From Gammaproteobacteria bacterium (GTDB lineage: Bacteria > Pseudomonadota > Gammaproteobacteria > Thiohalobacterales > Thiohalobacteraceae), in assembly GCA_018819175.1 (NCBI GenBank), contig JAHJQQ010000014.1, positions 94,957 through 158,956 on the forward strand: a DNA stretch of 64,000 bases, given 5' to 3'. The notes under the pieces are model-generated. The model saw only the letters and a list, made by a program, of their open reading frames with translations. It searched no databases and was not told the origin of the DNA. Shown here piece by piece: positions 7,305 to 16,232 of the stretch. Both the position numbers and the translations under genes were made by a program. Each line of letters begins with the position of its first letter. Position 1 is the stretch's first letter.

Positions 7305-8423
7305 TTAACTCTGGCCGTTGTCGAGCGCAGCGATGCGCGCCCGCACATAATTACTGACTTGTGGTTCCAGAGCGTTGTCACGCAGTGCATTGCGATACGC
7401 AATCAAGGCCTGCGCCGATTGCTGACTGCGTTCCAGACTGATGCCCAGGCCCAACCACCAGATGCCGCGCTGCGGCGCACTGGTAAGCGCCAGGCGATAG
7501 GCATCGGCGGCTTGCGTGTCGTTACCCAGGCGCTGTTGCAAGGCACCAAGCAGGGCCTGGAATTCGGCATCACCTCTGGCCTGTGCGGTTTGTAAAATAC
7601 CGACCGCTTCAGTATCACGCCCGGCCTCGGCAAGCAGGCGTGCCTGCAACATGGCCAGTCGCGGTTGCTCGGGCGTGTGTGTGAGTGCGGCATGCAAAAC
7701 CTTCGTTGCGGCTTCGCGTTGGCCTTGCTGGATCAATAAGGTCGCCAAGGTCTCTGACGCAGTGTTATGCGCAGGGTCCGCGGCAAGCGCCGCGCGCAGT
7801 GCGGAATCCGCCAGCACGGGATCATTTGCAGCCAGGGCCTGTTGTGCGGCGTTGAAATGCTGAGACGCTTGTTCCTGCGGACTCGGTGTGCGCAGGGTCT
7901 TGCGCATGCCGGCGCTCTTGTCGATAGGCTCCGCCCTGGCCACTGCCGTCGTTGTGATCGGCGAGGGCTTGGGCGCGGGTTTGATCACAGCGGGTTCAGG
8001 TATCGGGACGGGCGGTGGTGTGGATACTTCCAATGCAGCGACGGTCGCAATCTCCAATGTCGGGATCGGCGTCGAAGTTTCCGGTGACGGCGATACCTTC
8101 GCAATTACATTAGCAACTTGGGTTTCCTCGACTGCGACCTCAACCGGTGCCGATGTGTCTTCGGGAAGCGCCGCTACGATCGATGCATCGGGAATAACCT
8201 GTGCCATCGGCGGCATGTTGATGGGCGTGTTATTACCCGCCATCCACCAACCAAAACCACTACCGGCAAGCGCGGTGACAATTAAGAGCAACGGCCAGCG
8301 AGTACGCAGAGTCTTGCTCGTGGAAGAGTCCGGTGCTGATCGCAATCCGCGCAAACGATCGCTGCTCGGCAGTTCAGCACGGCGCTGTTCCAAATCCTTG
8401 AGCATCTGATTGACGAGGCTCAT
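7305..8423 (-). CDS. mshN: MshN-like tetratricopeptide protein
   Basis: A protein of 372 residues starting MSLVNQMLKDLEQRR, the conserved start of MshN/GspB-like proteins. A membrane helix lies at about 44-62, then a Pro/Ala/Thr-rich linker (about 75-175), then TPR-like helical repeats to the end (NAAQQALAANDPVLADSALRAALAADP and similar). It would span the inner membrane and place its TPRs in the periplasm, where family members assist secretin or pilus assembly. It sits between mshM (4-base gap) and mshE (10-base gap). Confidence 0.85.
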   Translation of the reverse strand: MSLVNQMLKDLEQRRAELPSSDRLRGLRSAPDSSTSKTLRTRWPLLLIVTALAGSGFGWWMAGNNTPINMPPMAQVIPDASIVAALPEDTSAPVEVAVEETQVANVIAKVSPSPETSTPIPTLEIATVAALEVSTPPPVPIPEPAVIKPAPKPSPITTTAVARAEPIDKSAGMRKTLRTPSPQEQASQHFNAAQQALAANDPVLADSALRAALAADPAHNTASETLATLLIQQGQREAATKVLHAALTHTPEQPRLAMLQARLLAEAGRDTEAVGILQTAQARGDAEFQALLGALQQRLGNDTQAADAYRLALTSAPQRGIWWLGLGISLERSQQSAQALIAYRNALRDNALEPQVSNYVRARIAALDNGQS

Positions 8424-8426
8424 GAG

Positions 8427-9338
8427 TTATACCCCGACCAACATGAGACTGACGCCGGCGAGCGTCGCGGCCGTACCGAATGCGCTGAGCGCGTTGAATG
8501 TCCAGGGGCGGCGCCAGCGTGAGAGTTGAGTCGCGCCTTCGGTATCCGCGATGGCCTGATGCACCTGTGATGCTGTAATACGTCCCGCACCCTGGCCAAA
8601 ACCCGCCATCAGTGCCTTGTGGCCGAGGATGTTCAGCAGTCGGGGAATGCCACGGCTGGCTTTGGTGAGTGATGTATAGGCGCGCGTATCGAACAGTTCG
8701 CGACCATCACTGCCGGCAATGGCGAGTCGATGCTGTAGATATGCGCTGCATTCCTCAGCCGACAGCGGGCGCAGTGCGTATGAGAAAATGATGCGCTGAC
8801 GCAGCTGACGAAATTTTTTCTGCGCCAGGCGCTCGTCCAGCTCCGGTTGACCGAACAGCACGACCAGCAGCAGTTTGTCTTTTTCGGTTTCCAGATTGGT
8901 GAGCAACCGCAAGGCCTCCAGGCTGTCATCGGGCAGTGCCTGCGCCTCGTCGAGTAACAGCACCACACGTTTGCCGGTCGCGTTGATTTCCACCAGTCGT
9001 TCAGTGATGAGTTTCAAGAGCGCGTGTTGGCCGAGATTGCGCGCACATTTGATACCCAGCTCTTCAGCCAAGGCCATACGCAAGGCGGTTGGTGTAAGAA
9101 ACGGATCGGGGATGTAGGCGGTGACGAATTCCTGATCCAGCACATGCAACAGGCGCCGACACAACAAGGTCTTGCCGGTACCGACTTCGCCGGTCACTTT
9201 CAGAAAACCTTCGCCGCTACGCAAGGCTACCAGCAGTACATTCAACGCCTCCTGATGACTTGGGGAATCGAAATAGAAACTGGTGTCCGGTGTAATGCCG
9301 AAGGGCAAGGCCCGCAGTCCGAAGTGTTCGAGGTACAT
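8427..9338 (-). CDS. mshM: MshM-like AAA ATPase (ExeA/GspA family)
   Basis: A protein of 303 residues beginning MYLEHFGLRALPFGITPD, the family start. It has Walker A GEVGTGKTLLCRRLL, Walker B VVLLLDEAQALP and the sensor region LLVVLFGQPELDERL. A single C-terminal membrane helix follows a basic segment. ExeA-like ATPases help the secretin through the peptidoglycan. ATG 9338 has a GGGGAGA site at good spacing. Unlike the system 2 counterpart it has no SPOR domain. Confidence 0.87.
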   Translation of the reverse strand: MYLEHFGLRALPFGITPDTSFYFDSPSHQEALNVLLVALRSGEGFLKVTGEVGTGKTLLCRRLLHVLDQEFVTAYIPDPFLTPTALRMALAEELGIKCARNLGQHALLKLITERLVEINATGKRVVLLLDEAQALPDDSLEALRLLTNLETEKDKLLLVVLFGQPELDERLAQKKFRQLRQRIIFSYALRPLSAEECSAYLQHRLAIAGSDGRELFDTRAYTSLTKASRGIPRLLNILGHKALMAGFGQGAGRITASQVHQAIADTEGATQLSRWRRPWTFNALSAFGTAATLAGVSLMLVGV

Positions 9339-9361
9339 GGTTGTTCTCCCCGATGCCGCGC

Positions 9362-11089
9362 TCAACGCGCGTCGCTGGCGCCTTGCAGGCTGTCGAAGCG
9401 TTGAGTGGCGCCTTGCAGCTGATCGGTCCAGCCGCGTTGCCCGGTGATGACATGCGGACGCAACAGAATGACCAATTCACTCTTGGTGGCGCGTTGGCGG
9501 CGGTGCTGGAAGGCCGCGCCGATGCCGGGTATGTCGCCCAGGAATGGCGTTTTGGCCAGATCATCGCGGCGCGCATCTTTCATCAGGCCGCCGATCACCA
9601 CGACTTGGCCGCTACGGGCACGAACGATGGTGTCGGATTCGCGAATGGTGGAACGTGCCAGCGGAACGGTCAGTGAATTCTCCGTGGTGATGGCAATCTC
9701 TTTGTTCTGTTCGGTGACTTCGGAAATGGTCGGATGGATATGCAGGATCACTTCATCGTTGTCATTGATCTGCGGGATCACATCCAGGGCCACACCGGAG
9801 AAAAAGGGTGTGAGCTGCACGTCCACGGTCTGTGTCGTGTTGTTGTCGTTCGAGTTGGTGTCGCTGTCCAGATCCGTGACGAAGAATTCATCCGTGCCAA
9901 CCTTGATAACAGCCTTCTGATTGTTGACCGTCGACACGCGCGGACTGGACAGCACCTGCACCTTGCCCTGGGTTTTCAGCAATTCGATCAGCGCAACAAA
10001 GTCATTCAGATCTGCCGCGACACCAAACATGCCGCCGAAGGTGTTGAACTCGAAGCCGCTGGATAATCCATTGGAGACAGGTGAATTAACGCTGCCGCCC
10101 TGGTTGCTGCCATTCAATATCGAGCCACCGCCGAACTGGCCAACCAGGATCGACTTGCCTTCGCCGGGTTCGCCCAAGGCGGCCCAGTTGATGCCGGATT
10201 GGAAGCCGTCATTCAATTCCACTTCGATGATCTTGGCCTCCAGAATGACCTGCCGTTGCACGGCATTCTGCAAGGTGCTCAGATATTCCTCGGCCTCGCG
10301 GATATCGCCAGGCATGGCGCGAATCACAACCAGGCCGGCCTGTGGATTGACCACCACGCGATTATCGCCTTCGGTGCCGATCAGTAATTCGAGTGTTGAT
10401 TTCAGGTCCAGCCAGAAGTCGGCCTCGGATTTCGTGTTCACCTCGGTGCCTGAGACGACGTCGTTGCTCGACGAACTGGAATTGCCGGACGAGCCGGAAT
10501 TGCTGCTGGAACTGTTGGTATTGTTGCCGGAGACGCCATTGCTCGAGCCACCCGAGCTGGATTGACTGATCTGTCCGGAACTGACGCGGGTTTGCGATGT
10601 GCCGACCCGGCGCATATTCAGATAATCGACCTTGAATACCTTGGAGCGCAGGCGCGCCGGCAAGACTTCATACACGGTCCCGTTCTTTCGGTATTCATAG
10701 CCGTAGACACTGTTGATGGTCTGCATGACTTCGTTGACCGTCACATTCTTCAGGGTGAGTGAGATGTCGCCACCGACTTCGGGATGCACCACCATGTTGT
10801 AGCGGGTGCCGTCGACCAGGCCCATGAAAAACTCCTGGGCGGCTACATGATTTACCGCCACATCGAAACGTGGCTCCGACGGACGGATGGTCTCCGGCAA
10901 CGCAAGCTGTACCGGTGGCAGCAATGCAGCTGCAACTTCGGGCGGGGTTGCGGATGTGGATTCCGGGGTTTGGGTATCGCGCAGCGAGCTGTCGATGCTG
11001 GGCAGATTCGGCGCGAGATCTTCGTGCATCCCAATGGTCTGACAACCGCCCAGCATCAGTATCAGAAAAAGGCTGGTTAGACGCTTCAT
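9362..11089 (-). CDS. mshL: MSHA secretin MshL
   Basis: An outer-membrane secretin of 575 residues. It starts with a lipoprotein signal (lipobox LGGC), followed by an N-terminal STN-like domain (EFFMGLVDGTRYNMVVHPEV), a Ser/Asn/Gly-rich stretch near residues 170-215, an N1-type repeat and the C-terminal secretin domain with VLSSPRVSTVNNQKAVI and VVIGGLMKDARRDD. It forms the pore for the MSHA pilus. ATG 11089 gives a clean signal peptide; an ATG at 11125 overlaps the mshK stop (ATGA) and would add 12 residues. Confidence 0.9.
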   Translation of the reverse strand: MKRLTSLFLILMLGGCQTIGMHEDLAPNLPSIDSSLRDTQTPESTSATPPEVAAALLPPVQLALPETIRPSEPRFDVAVNHVAAQEFFMGLVDGTRYNMVVHPEVGGDISLTLKNVTVNEVMQTINSVYGYEYRKNGTVYEVLPARLRSKVFKVDYLNMRRVGTSQTRVSSGQISQSSSGGSSNGVSGNNTNSSSSNSGSSGNSSSSSNDVVSGTEVNTKSEADFWLDLKSTLELLIGTEGDNRVVVNPQAGLVVIRAMPGDIREAEEYLSTLQNAVQRQVILEAKIIEVELNDGFQSGINWAALGEPGEGKSILVGQFGGGSILNGSNQGGSVNSPVSNGLSSGFEFNTFGGMFGVAADLNDFVALIELLKTQGKVQVLSSPRVSTVNNQKAVIKVGTDEFFVTDLDSDTNSNDNNTTQTVDVQLTPFFSGVALDVIPQINDNDEVILHIHPTISEVTEQNKEIAITTENSLTVPLARSTIRESDTIVRARSGQVVVIGGLMKDARRDDLAKTPFLGDIPGIGAAFQHRRQRATKSELVILLRPHVITGQRGWTDQLQGATQRFDSLQGASDAR

Positions 11090-11121
11090 GGCCGGGCCCT
11101 GGATTGCGTGGTTGAGTCTGT

Positions 11122-11445
11122 TCATCGCGACTTTTTCACCTGTGTCGGTTGCAGCTGCAGGTTGAGGATTTCCCCCTGCGACTGGAGTTGTACCTGGGCA
11201 TGGCTGATACGCAGCACGCGTGCACCACCGATATCGCCACCTTCGGCGACCTTGATGCCGTTAATAACCGCGCTGCGCTGAGTCGGCGTAATGCGCGTGG
11301 CGTTCAAGCGCCACACGCCGACAGCGCCGGACTCGGCACTGGCGGAGATTGAACCGCTCGGACGGGTCGGGTCACTGAGACCACTGGCGTTAACCGTCAC
11401 ACTGATCAGGAATAAGGCGACAAGCACTGCATAGTGCCGGATCAT
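11122..11445 (-). CDS. mshK: MSHA biogenesis protein MshK
   Basis: A protein of 107 residues with a signal peptide (MIRHYAVLVALFLISVTVNA) and the MshK-type segment GLSDPTRPSG, then VNGxxV-like strands (VINGIKVAEGGDIGGARVLRI). MshK and the related PilP/GspC proteins link inner-membrane alignment proteins to the secretin. It overlaps mshJ by 4 bases (ATGA) and lies directly before mshL, the conserved MSHA order. Confidence 0.85.
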   Translation of the reverse strand: MIRHYAVLVALFLISVTVNASGLSDPTRPSGSISASAESGAVGVWRLNATRITPTQRSAVINGIKVAEGGDIGGARVLRISHAQVQLQSQGEILNLQLQPTQVKKSR

Positions 11446-12068
11446 GGTTTTTGTCCCAGGGTGTAGAGGTTGAGTTCGACAACGCCACGCGGATATTCCT
11501 GCATCTGCAGTTCCAGGCCATCCCAGAACAGCGTCCAGGGAAGTCGCTCGAGGCTGCGCAGATAATCGAGTGCGCTGAGATAACCGCCTTCCACGCGCGC
11601 GTTTACGTTGTAACGCACAATGCGGGCGCTGCGTTCGCTGTTGGCAAGCAACGGTTCACCCGGCGCGGTATCCAATGTCAGCAGGCGCAGGCCGGGTTTC
11701 CGCAGCAGGATTTCGCGCAGCAGTGGCGCCGCCTGTTGCGGGCGTACCAATCGGCCCAGATGGTCTTCAAACTGTGCGTTCTGTGTGGCGAGTTGCTGTT
11801 CCAGTTCCTGGATGCGGGTGCGGCGCTGCGCCAGCGGATCCTGACCGGTCTGGCCGAGCAGACTGGCACGAGCTTGCAGTGCCGCCAGTTTGCTTTGCAG
11901 CTCGCTGATCTCGGTGCCGCGCTGGGCAATCCCTTTCAGGGTCGGGGCGATGAACAGCTGATCGCAGAAGGTGTAGAACACCAGTAACGCGACAAACAAC
12001 AGAATGCCGCGTTCACGCAGACTCAATGCATCGATACGGCTTCCCAGTGTAGCGAGGCGCGCGCCCAT
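11442..12068 (-). CDS. mshJ: MshJ-like alignment protein (PilO/GspM type)
   Basis: A protein of 208 residues with a short cytoplasmic N-terminus, a membrane helix near 25-45 (RGILLFVALLVFYTF), a periplasmic coiled coil (about 50-105) and a ferredoxin-like C-terminal domain (LRSLERLPWTLFWDGLELQM). This is the layout of MshJ and PilO. The start at ATG 12068 comes one base after the stop of the upstream gene; the longer frame up to 12245 lies inside that gene and is rejected. Confidence 0.85.
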   Translation of the reverse strand: MGARLATLGSRIDALSLRERGILLFVALLVFYTFCDQLFIAPTLKGIAQRGTEISELQSKLAALQARASLLGQTGQDPLAQRRTRIQELEQQLATQNAQFEDHLGRLVRPQQAAPLLREILLRKPGLRLLTLDTAPGEPLLANSERSARIVRYNVNARVEGGYLSALDYLRSLERLPWTLFWDGLELQMQEYPRGVVELNLYTLGQKP

Positions 12069-12069
12069 C

Positions 12070-12675
12070 TCAGCGGCCTCCCTGGCGAGCGGTGTCGCCC
12101 GAACGCAGCGTAAAGCGCAGCTGGCCCGTGACCTCGCTGTCGCGTTCGATTTGAACCACGGCGAGCGTCCATTTACTGAGTTCGGGGTCCTCGGCCAGCA
12201 AGGCCAGATACTGTGGAACCAGTTCCGGGTCCAGGGCGATACCACGCAGCTCGATGTCGTTGCCCTGGAGATGCAGGCCCGTGAGCCAGAGCCCGGACAG
12301 CGGATGGCGCGCCAAAGCCTCGAACACAGGCGCGAAACCCTGGCTGCGCTCCAGCATCAGTCCCTGAATTTCCGTCAGTTCGATGGCGCCATCGGCGAGA
12401 CGATCTTCTAGATTTTGGGTGCGGGCTTCGAGGGCTGCCAACTCACCGGCATCCGCTTGAGCTTCCAGGACCTGTAACTGCGTTTCCAGCGCACGGTGCT
12501 GATTGTCGAGCAGGCTGCGGGTATCTGAATGGCGCGTCAGCTGCAGCTGCAGCATGGCCACACCGCCGACCATCAGCACCAGCGCCAGGGCCAGGATCTG
12601 CGCCAGCGTGCGCGCCGAGAACACCTTGGTCTCGCGGCGAAACACGGGTTGAAAGAGGTTGATCTGCTGCTGCAT
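12070..12675 (-). CDS. mshI: PilN-like protein, short form of MshI
   Basis: A protein of 201 residues with the PilN-type start MQQQINLFQPVF, a membrane helix (about 23-43), a coiled coil and a C-terminal domain (SGLWLTGLHLQGNDIELRGIA). MshI of Vibrio has in addition an actin-like PilM domain in front; here it is absent, and no PilM gene lies upstream in this operon. It is the first gene behind the sigma-54 promoter at 12755-12771. The start at 12675 fits PilN proteins, although its ribosome binding site is poor. Confidence 0.8.
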   Translation of the reverse strand: MQQQINLFQPVFRRETKVFSARTLAQILALALVLMVGGVAMLQLQLTRHSDTRSLLDNQHRALETQLQVLEAQADAGELAALEARTQNLEDRLADGAIELTEIQGLMLERSQGFAPVFEALARHPLSGLWLTGLHLQGNDIELRGIALDPELVPQYLALLAEDPELSKWTLAVVQIERDSEVTGQLRFTLRSGDTARQGGR

Positions 12676-12754
12676 GCCTTGCGCCGTTACCTTAATTTTG
12701 ACTGGGGGCCATGCGTCCGACGATTGACGCCGGACGGGCTTTCCATAGAGGTAA

Positions 12755-12771
12755 AGCAAGGGTCGGGCCAG
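12755..12771 (-). promoter_or_regulatory. Sigma-54-type promoter of the msh operon (system 1)
   Basis: Read on the minus strand: CTGGCCCGACCCTTGCT, with the -24 GG at 12769-12768 and the -12 GC at 12757-12756, exactly ten bases apart. It differs from the sigma-54 consensus TGGCACG-N4-TTGCW at one conserved position. Transcription would start near 12744, about 70 bases before the first msh gene. A near-identical element precedes the other pilus operon at 25325-25341. Confidence 0.72.
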
Positions 12772-12820
12772 ATCGGTGATTGGCGGTTGTTTTAGGAGGG
12801 ATTTTTAAGGGCAGGAATGC

Positions 12821-12847
12821 AAACGGCCCGCCAGGGGCGGGCCGTTT
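12821..12847 (-). terminator. Hairpin terminator after the system 2 pilin
   Basis: A perfect 12-bp GC-rich stem (AAACGGCCCGCC against GGCGGGCCGTTT) with a 3-base loop starts 26 bases after the stop of the system 2 major pilin. There is no strong T tract. It separates the two pilus operons, since the sigma-54 promoter of system 1 lies just beyond it. Confidence 0.7.
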
Positions 12848-12872
12848 GGGTATCGTTGAGCTGAGCTTACAA

Positions 12873-13490
12873 CTAGATCAACACTCGTACCGTTACAAGG
12901 CCACCACCAAGTGGATAAGCACCACCCGTGCAGCCGGTCTGGCAGAAAACGGTACCAGTTGCGCCTGCAGCATCGTCAATCTCTTGATCCAATCGCATAC
13001 CGACATCACCAGGTATGTTCTGTAGCTGAATCCAGACTCCGGCGCGATTACCGTTAGGCCCGTGGAAGATACCTTGTACTTGGGCACCATACGCATGGAC
13101 AGGATTACCAGCATTACCCTGTACAGTTGGGTCACCAGGAATCAGATTGGCGTATTTCAGCTGCTGCCAGACTACGCAGGCTTCAGTAGCATTGCCACCG
13201 CAGGCTTGATTATTGTTGTTACCAATAAGCCCATTATTATTACCGCCGGGTGACGCGGCATTTAGGCGCGCCTGTGCATTTGCGGTTAAAAAATCACCAG
13301 GTAGGGCGCCAAAGCGATCCTGGAAAGTGTAAAAAGCCGCTTTATAAGATTCGATTTCGCTCTGCAAATTTTTGTAGCGGGCATTGGCAATCATTTCCTG
13401 ACCCTTCAGCACGCCGCCCAGCAGCAGGCCGATGATGACCAGAACGATGGCAATTTCCACCAGGGTAAAACCGGACTGACGCTTGTTCAT
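12873..13490 (-). CDS. Major prepilin of pilus system 2
   Basis: A prepilin of 205 residues: leader MNKRQSG, then FTLVEIAIVLVIIGLLLGG with Glu at +5, the segment KGQEMIANARYKNLQSEIE and the motif RFGALPGDF, seen in a group of MSHA-like pilins. The C-terminal part is Gly/Asn-rich, with two cysteine pairs (about 115 and 123, and about 186 and 190). ATG 13490 has a GGAG site at -12; an upstream ATG (13508) is less likely. It has its own 5' region of 201 bases and a terminator, so it is probably the abundant subunit. Confidence 0.83.
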   Translation of the reverse strand: MNKRQSGFTLVEIAIVLVIIGLLLGGVLKGQEMIANARYKNLQSEIESYKAAFYTFQDRFGALPGDFLTANAQARLNAASPGGNNNGLIGNNNNQACGGNATEACVVWQQLKYANLIPGDPTVQGNAGNPVHAYGAQVQGIFHGPNGNRAGVWIQLQNIPGDVGMRLDQEIDDAAGATGTVFCQTGCTGGAYPLGGGLVTVRVLI

Positions 13491-13691
13491 GTTCGTTACT
13501 CCATTCATCCAAATTTAAATACGGGTTGTGAGACGATGGTCTGTCTAACGGTGACTCCATGTAGCAGGGTTAACGGCGATCCTATGAAAACCTTAAGGTG
13601 CGAAATCAGCGATTTACCCTATTAAAAGACCAAAAAATACCCGCGGCATGGGTTGATCGCATGCAAAATTCGGGTTTCACCTTGTGTGAGG

Positions 13692-14345
13692 CTACGGACT
13701 AGGCAATCGTCCGGCCGCCGCCATGCGGTTCAACAACAATCCCGGCGGAATCCATACCAACATGTCATCGAAGAGAGGTGCGACCTGACGGTAGTCGGCG
13801 TCGATGTAGCAGGAATTATTGACGCCTGTATTCTCACCTTCTAGGACTCCTCCATTATCGGTTTTGCCATTCGACCAGACTAGCGCCGGGACATTACGAG
13901 CCAGGAGCGCGTTAGCGCAGCCGTTATTGGTTGTTCCGACATTGATATTGCCCACGGTCGTGTGGTCGATCGGTGTGGCCAGAAGGGTGAAAGCGTTGGT
14001 GACTGCGTAGAGCCAAGGGTTTCCCCAGGCGTCATTCCGGCTGACACCCAGATCCGCAAAGGGCAGGCCCTTAGGTCCGCCATCTGGTGCGACGCTTGGA
14101 CAATCCTCCCGGCCATCGGCATTAGTGTCCGGGCAGGGCAGCCGTTGATTGATAATGGCAAAGCCGATCAGTGCATCTTTGATCGATTCCAAGGTGGCAG
14201 CGTTTTCCTTGCGCTTATCAGATTCTATCTGGGTACCAAGCGGTATCAAAAGGCCGCCGAGCATCAACCCTATAATCACCAACACCACAGCTAATTCGAC
14301 CAGGCTGAAACCAGCGGTTGCTGTTTGGGATCTGCATCTGTTCAT
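13692..14345 (-). CDS. Minor prepilin of system 2
   Basis: A prepilin of 217 residues with the cleavage motif TAG|FSLVELAVVLVIIG. The mature part has ALIGFAIINQRLPCPDTNADG, and near the end FDDMLVWIPP. Both features recur in the protein encoded just upstream (EALIGYAISNGRCLPCPS and FDDVIGWV), so the two are paralogues. Several cysteines could form disulfides. ATG 14345 has a GAGAG site and lies 17 bases after the upstream stop. Confidence 0.75.
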   Translation of the reverse strand: MNRCRSQTATAGFSLVELAVVLVIIGLMLGGLLIPLGTQIESDKRKENAATLESIKDALIGFAIINQRLPCPDTNADGREDCPSVAPDGGPKGLPFADLGVSRNDAWGNPWLYAVTNAFTLLATPIDHTTVGNINVGTTNNGCANALLARNVPALVWSNGKTDNGGVLEGENTGVNNSCYIDADYRQVAPLFDDMLVWIPPGLLLNRMAAAGRLPSP

Positions 14346-14362
14346 CGTCGCTCTCTCTGTGT

Positions 14363-15094
14363 TCAGGGCGGGAGTGGACCGCAACAGTTCGATTTTACGA
14401 GTTGATCGCGCAATTCCTGACGGGTCACCCAGCCGATTACATCATCGAAAGGGCCACTGGCCGCCGCTGTGACTGTGACCATCGGGCGTTGAATGAAGGC
14501 CAGAGTTCCATTGAGTCGGTTGGTCCGTTCATCGATATTGGCCGCTGGCGGATTGGACAGTGCTACGCCATTGATGTTGAATGAACCAAAGCCATTTGGG
14601 CCGTGCGAAATGATCACGGCCGCCAGCGTGCTCGGCAATGGAATATCCGTCAGTGTGTCTAGCGCATCGCGTGTCTTCGCAATCATGTCTGCAGCGATGG
14701 AGAAATCGCAGGCCGAACCGGTGGCGAAATTCGGATCGACTTTATAACGGTAGCGATGGCCCCAATAATCCTGCTCGCCAAGGTTGAGATCTAGCCAGGG
14801 AAGGAAGCCGACCCGCGCGGACGCAGTGGTACAACTTGCAGCTGCCGTTCCACTGGTTGCAGAGGCGCTGGGACAGGGCAGGCAACGTCCATTACTGATG
14901 GCGTAGCCGATCAATGCCTCGCGGATTTGGTTCAATTCCGTGGTGGCGTCAACCATGCGCGGATGTTGTGGATCACCTTTGGTGAGCGAGGTGATCAGAA
15001 AATAGGCCGAACCCATCACCATGATTACCAGCATGATCATCACGACCACGCCGCGTTGTTGTGCGAGACCTGGCTTGTAGGACGGCCGATTCAT
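14363..15094 (-). CDS. Minor pilin-like protein of system 2
   Basis: A protein of 243 residues with a PilX/GspK-type start (QQRGVVVMIMLVIMVMG) instead of the GFTLxE motif, so processing by prepilin peptidase is less certain. The rest resembles its downstream neighbour (LPCP motif, FDDVIGWV near the end). It also has a DYWGHRYRYKV segment, comparable to DAWGNPWLYAV in the neighbour. It overlaps the upstream gene by ATGA, which suggests translational coupling. The exact role is not known. Confidence 0.7.
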   Translation of the reverse strand: MNRPSYKPGLAQQRGVVVMIMLVIMVMGSAYFLITSLTKGDPQHPRMVDATTELNQIREALIGYAISNGRCLPCPSASATSGTAAASCTTASARVGFLPWLDLNLGEQDYWGHRYRYKVDPNFATGSACDFSIAADMIAKTRDALDTLTDIPLPSTLAAVIISHGPNGFGSFNINGVALSNPPAANIDERTNRLNGTLAFIQRPMVTVTAAASGPFDDVIGWVTRQELRDQLVKSNCCGPLPP

Positions 15095-15615
15095 TTTGGT
15101 TTGGTCTCGGGACCAGGCACAGCGGACGTTGAGTCAACAGTCGCTGTAACTGTCGCTTCAGGTATTGTTGCCGCACCATCCGGTTTTGCGGTGGCTTCGG
15201 GTTCCTTGGCGGCTGCTACCGGTGCGGGCGTCTGATGTTCGAAAATCTCGCCGGATGCCTGATCAAGTCCCTGGCCTGGTTTCACCTTACGTTTGCCATC
15301 GCGCCAGCTGAGTTCGACACGACCATCGCCTAGCAATGCCATATCACTCGAGTCGCTGGGATTGACAGCGCTGCCATTGAGCCAGACCAGGCGTTTTCCA
15401 TCACTACCCTGTAGCGTGCCGTTGACCACGATGTGGGCGGCGGGTGCGCTGGCCGCAGCAGTTTCCTGTTGTGGTTGCGTGCCCGCACGCAAAGTATCAA
15501 TGCGCGCACGCTCAGATGCGCTGGTGAAGAGTTGGCCAAGGCCGTCAGCTTGCGCAATACCCGCCAGCGCCGCACAGATAATCAGTGCTGAGCTTTGAAG
15601 ACAGCGGTGGTTCAT
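15091..15615 (-). CDS. MshK/PilP-like periplasmic protein of system 2
   Basis: A protein of 174 residues with a signal peptide (cleavage probably after AGIAQA) and the segment GLGQLFTSASERARIDTLR, typical of MshK/PilP-like proteins in pilus loci. A small beta-domain follows (VVNGTLQGSDGKRLVWLNG, then VELSWRDGKRKVKPGQ), and a Pro/Ala/Thr-rich tail. ATG 15615 overlaps the stop of the PilO-like gene; the longer frame to 15675 is rejected. It may link the inner-membrane complex to the secretin. Confidence 0.72.
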   Translation of the reverse strand: MNHRCLQSSALIICAALAGIAQADGLGQLFTSASERARIDTLRAGTQPQQETAAASAPAAHIVVNGTLQGSDGKRLVWLNGSAVNPSDSSDMALLGDGRVELSWRDGKRKVKPGQGLDQASGEIFEHQTPAPVAAAKEPEATAKPDGAATIPEATVTATVDSTSAVPGPETKPK

Positions 15616-16232
15616 TGTGCATCTCCGGTAGGCATACTGTCGGCACTGTCGAGGCTGTACCAACGCAGTTCGCAATCTACTTTTATGTTGCTGGCATGCA
15701 GACTGGTAGGTTCATCATCGCGCATACGGCTCAACGCGCAGGCGGAGAGTTCAAATAAGCCTCCCTGACGCTCCACCAGTAAATTGATAAAACGCAGCAG
15801 ATCCCCTTCATGGCGCAGTTCCAACTTGAGCCGCATCAGACTGACGAACAGCTGATAACTGCCGGTCGCAATGGCCAAAGTAGCGGGAGTGCGTGGTTCC
15901 AGTTCATAGTTAATCGCCACCAGACCGACTCGCTGGGCGACCTCGCGTATATCTTGCACCCAGCGCAGCCGTGGCTCCGGCCCTACAATGCCCTGTGCTT
16001 GCAGGTGTGCAAAGCGCGAAGTCTCTGTGAGGAGGATTTGCTCGGATTGGAGGGCTCTTCGGTAATCTTGTACCAACCCATTGAAGGACTGTTCGGCCGC
16101 TTGTCGCGATTTATTCATTTGGTTGTTAAAGAGGCCAGACACGACCATCAATATCAGCAAACCCGCGAGCAGTGTACCTGCGCGCTGCAGCGGCTGGCGT
16201 AGTTCCGCATAGACCTGCTTAGCGTTAGCCAT
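15612..16232 (-). CDS. PilO/MshJ-like protein of system 2
   Basis: A protein of 206 residues with one membrane helix (about 19-35, AGTLLAGLLILMVVSGLF), a coiled coil (about 40-75) and a C-terminal domain containing MRLKLELRHEGDLLRFINLL, as in PilO/MshJ alignment proteins. It lies between the PilM/N-like gene (8-base overlap) and the MshK-like gene (4-base overlap), the same order as mshI-mshJ-mshK in system 1. Confidence 0.75.
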   Translation of the reverse strand: MANAKQVYAELRQPLQRAGTLLAGLLILMVVSGLFNNQMNKSRQAAEQSFNGLVQDYRRALQSEQILLTETSRFAHLQAQGIVGPEPRLRWVQDIREVAQRVGLVAINYELEPRTPATLAIATGSYQLFVSLMRLKLELRHEGDLLRFINLLVERQGGLFELSACALSRMRDDEPTSLHASNIKVDCELRWYSLDSADSMPTGDAQ

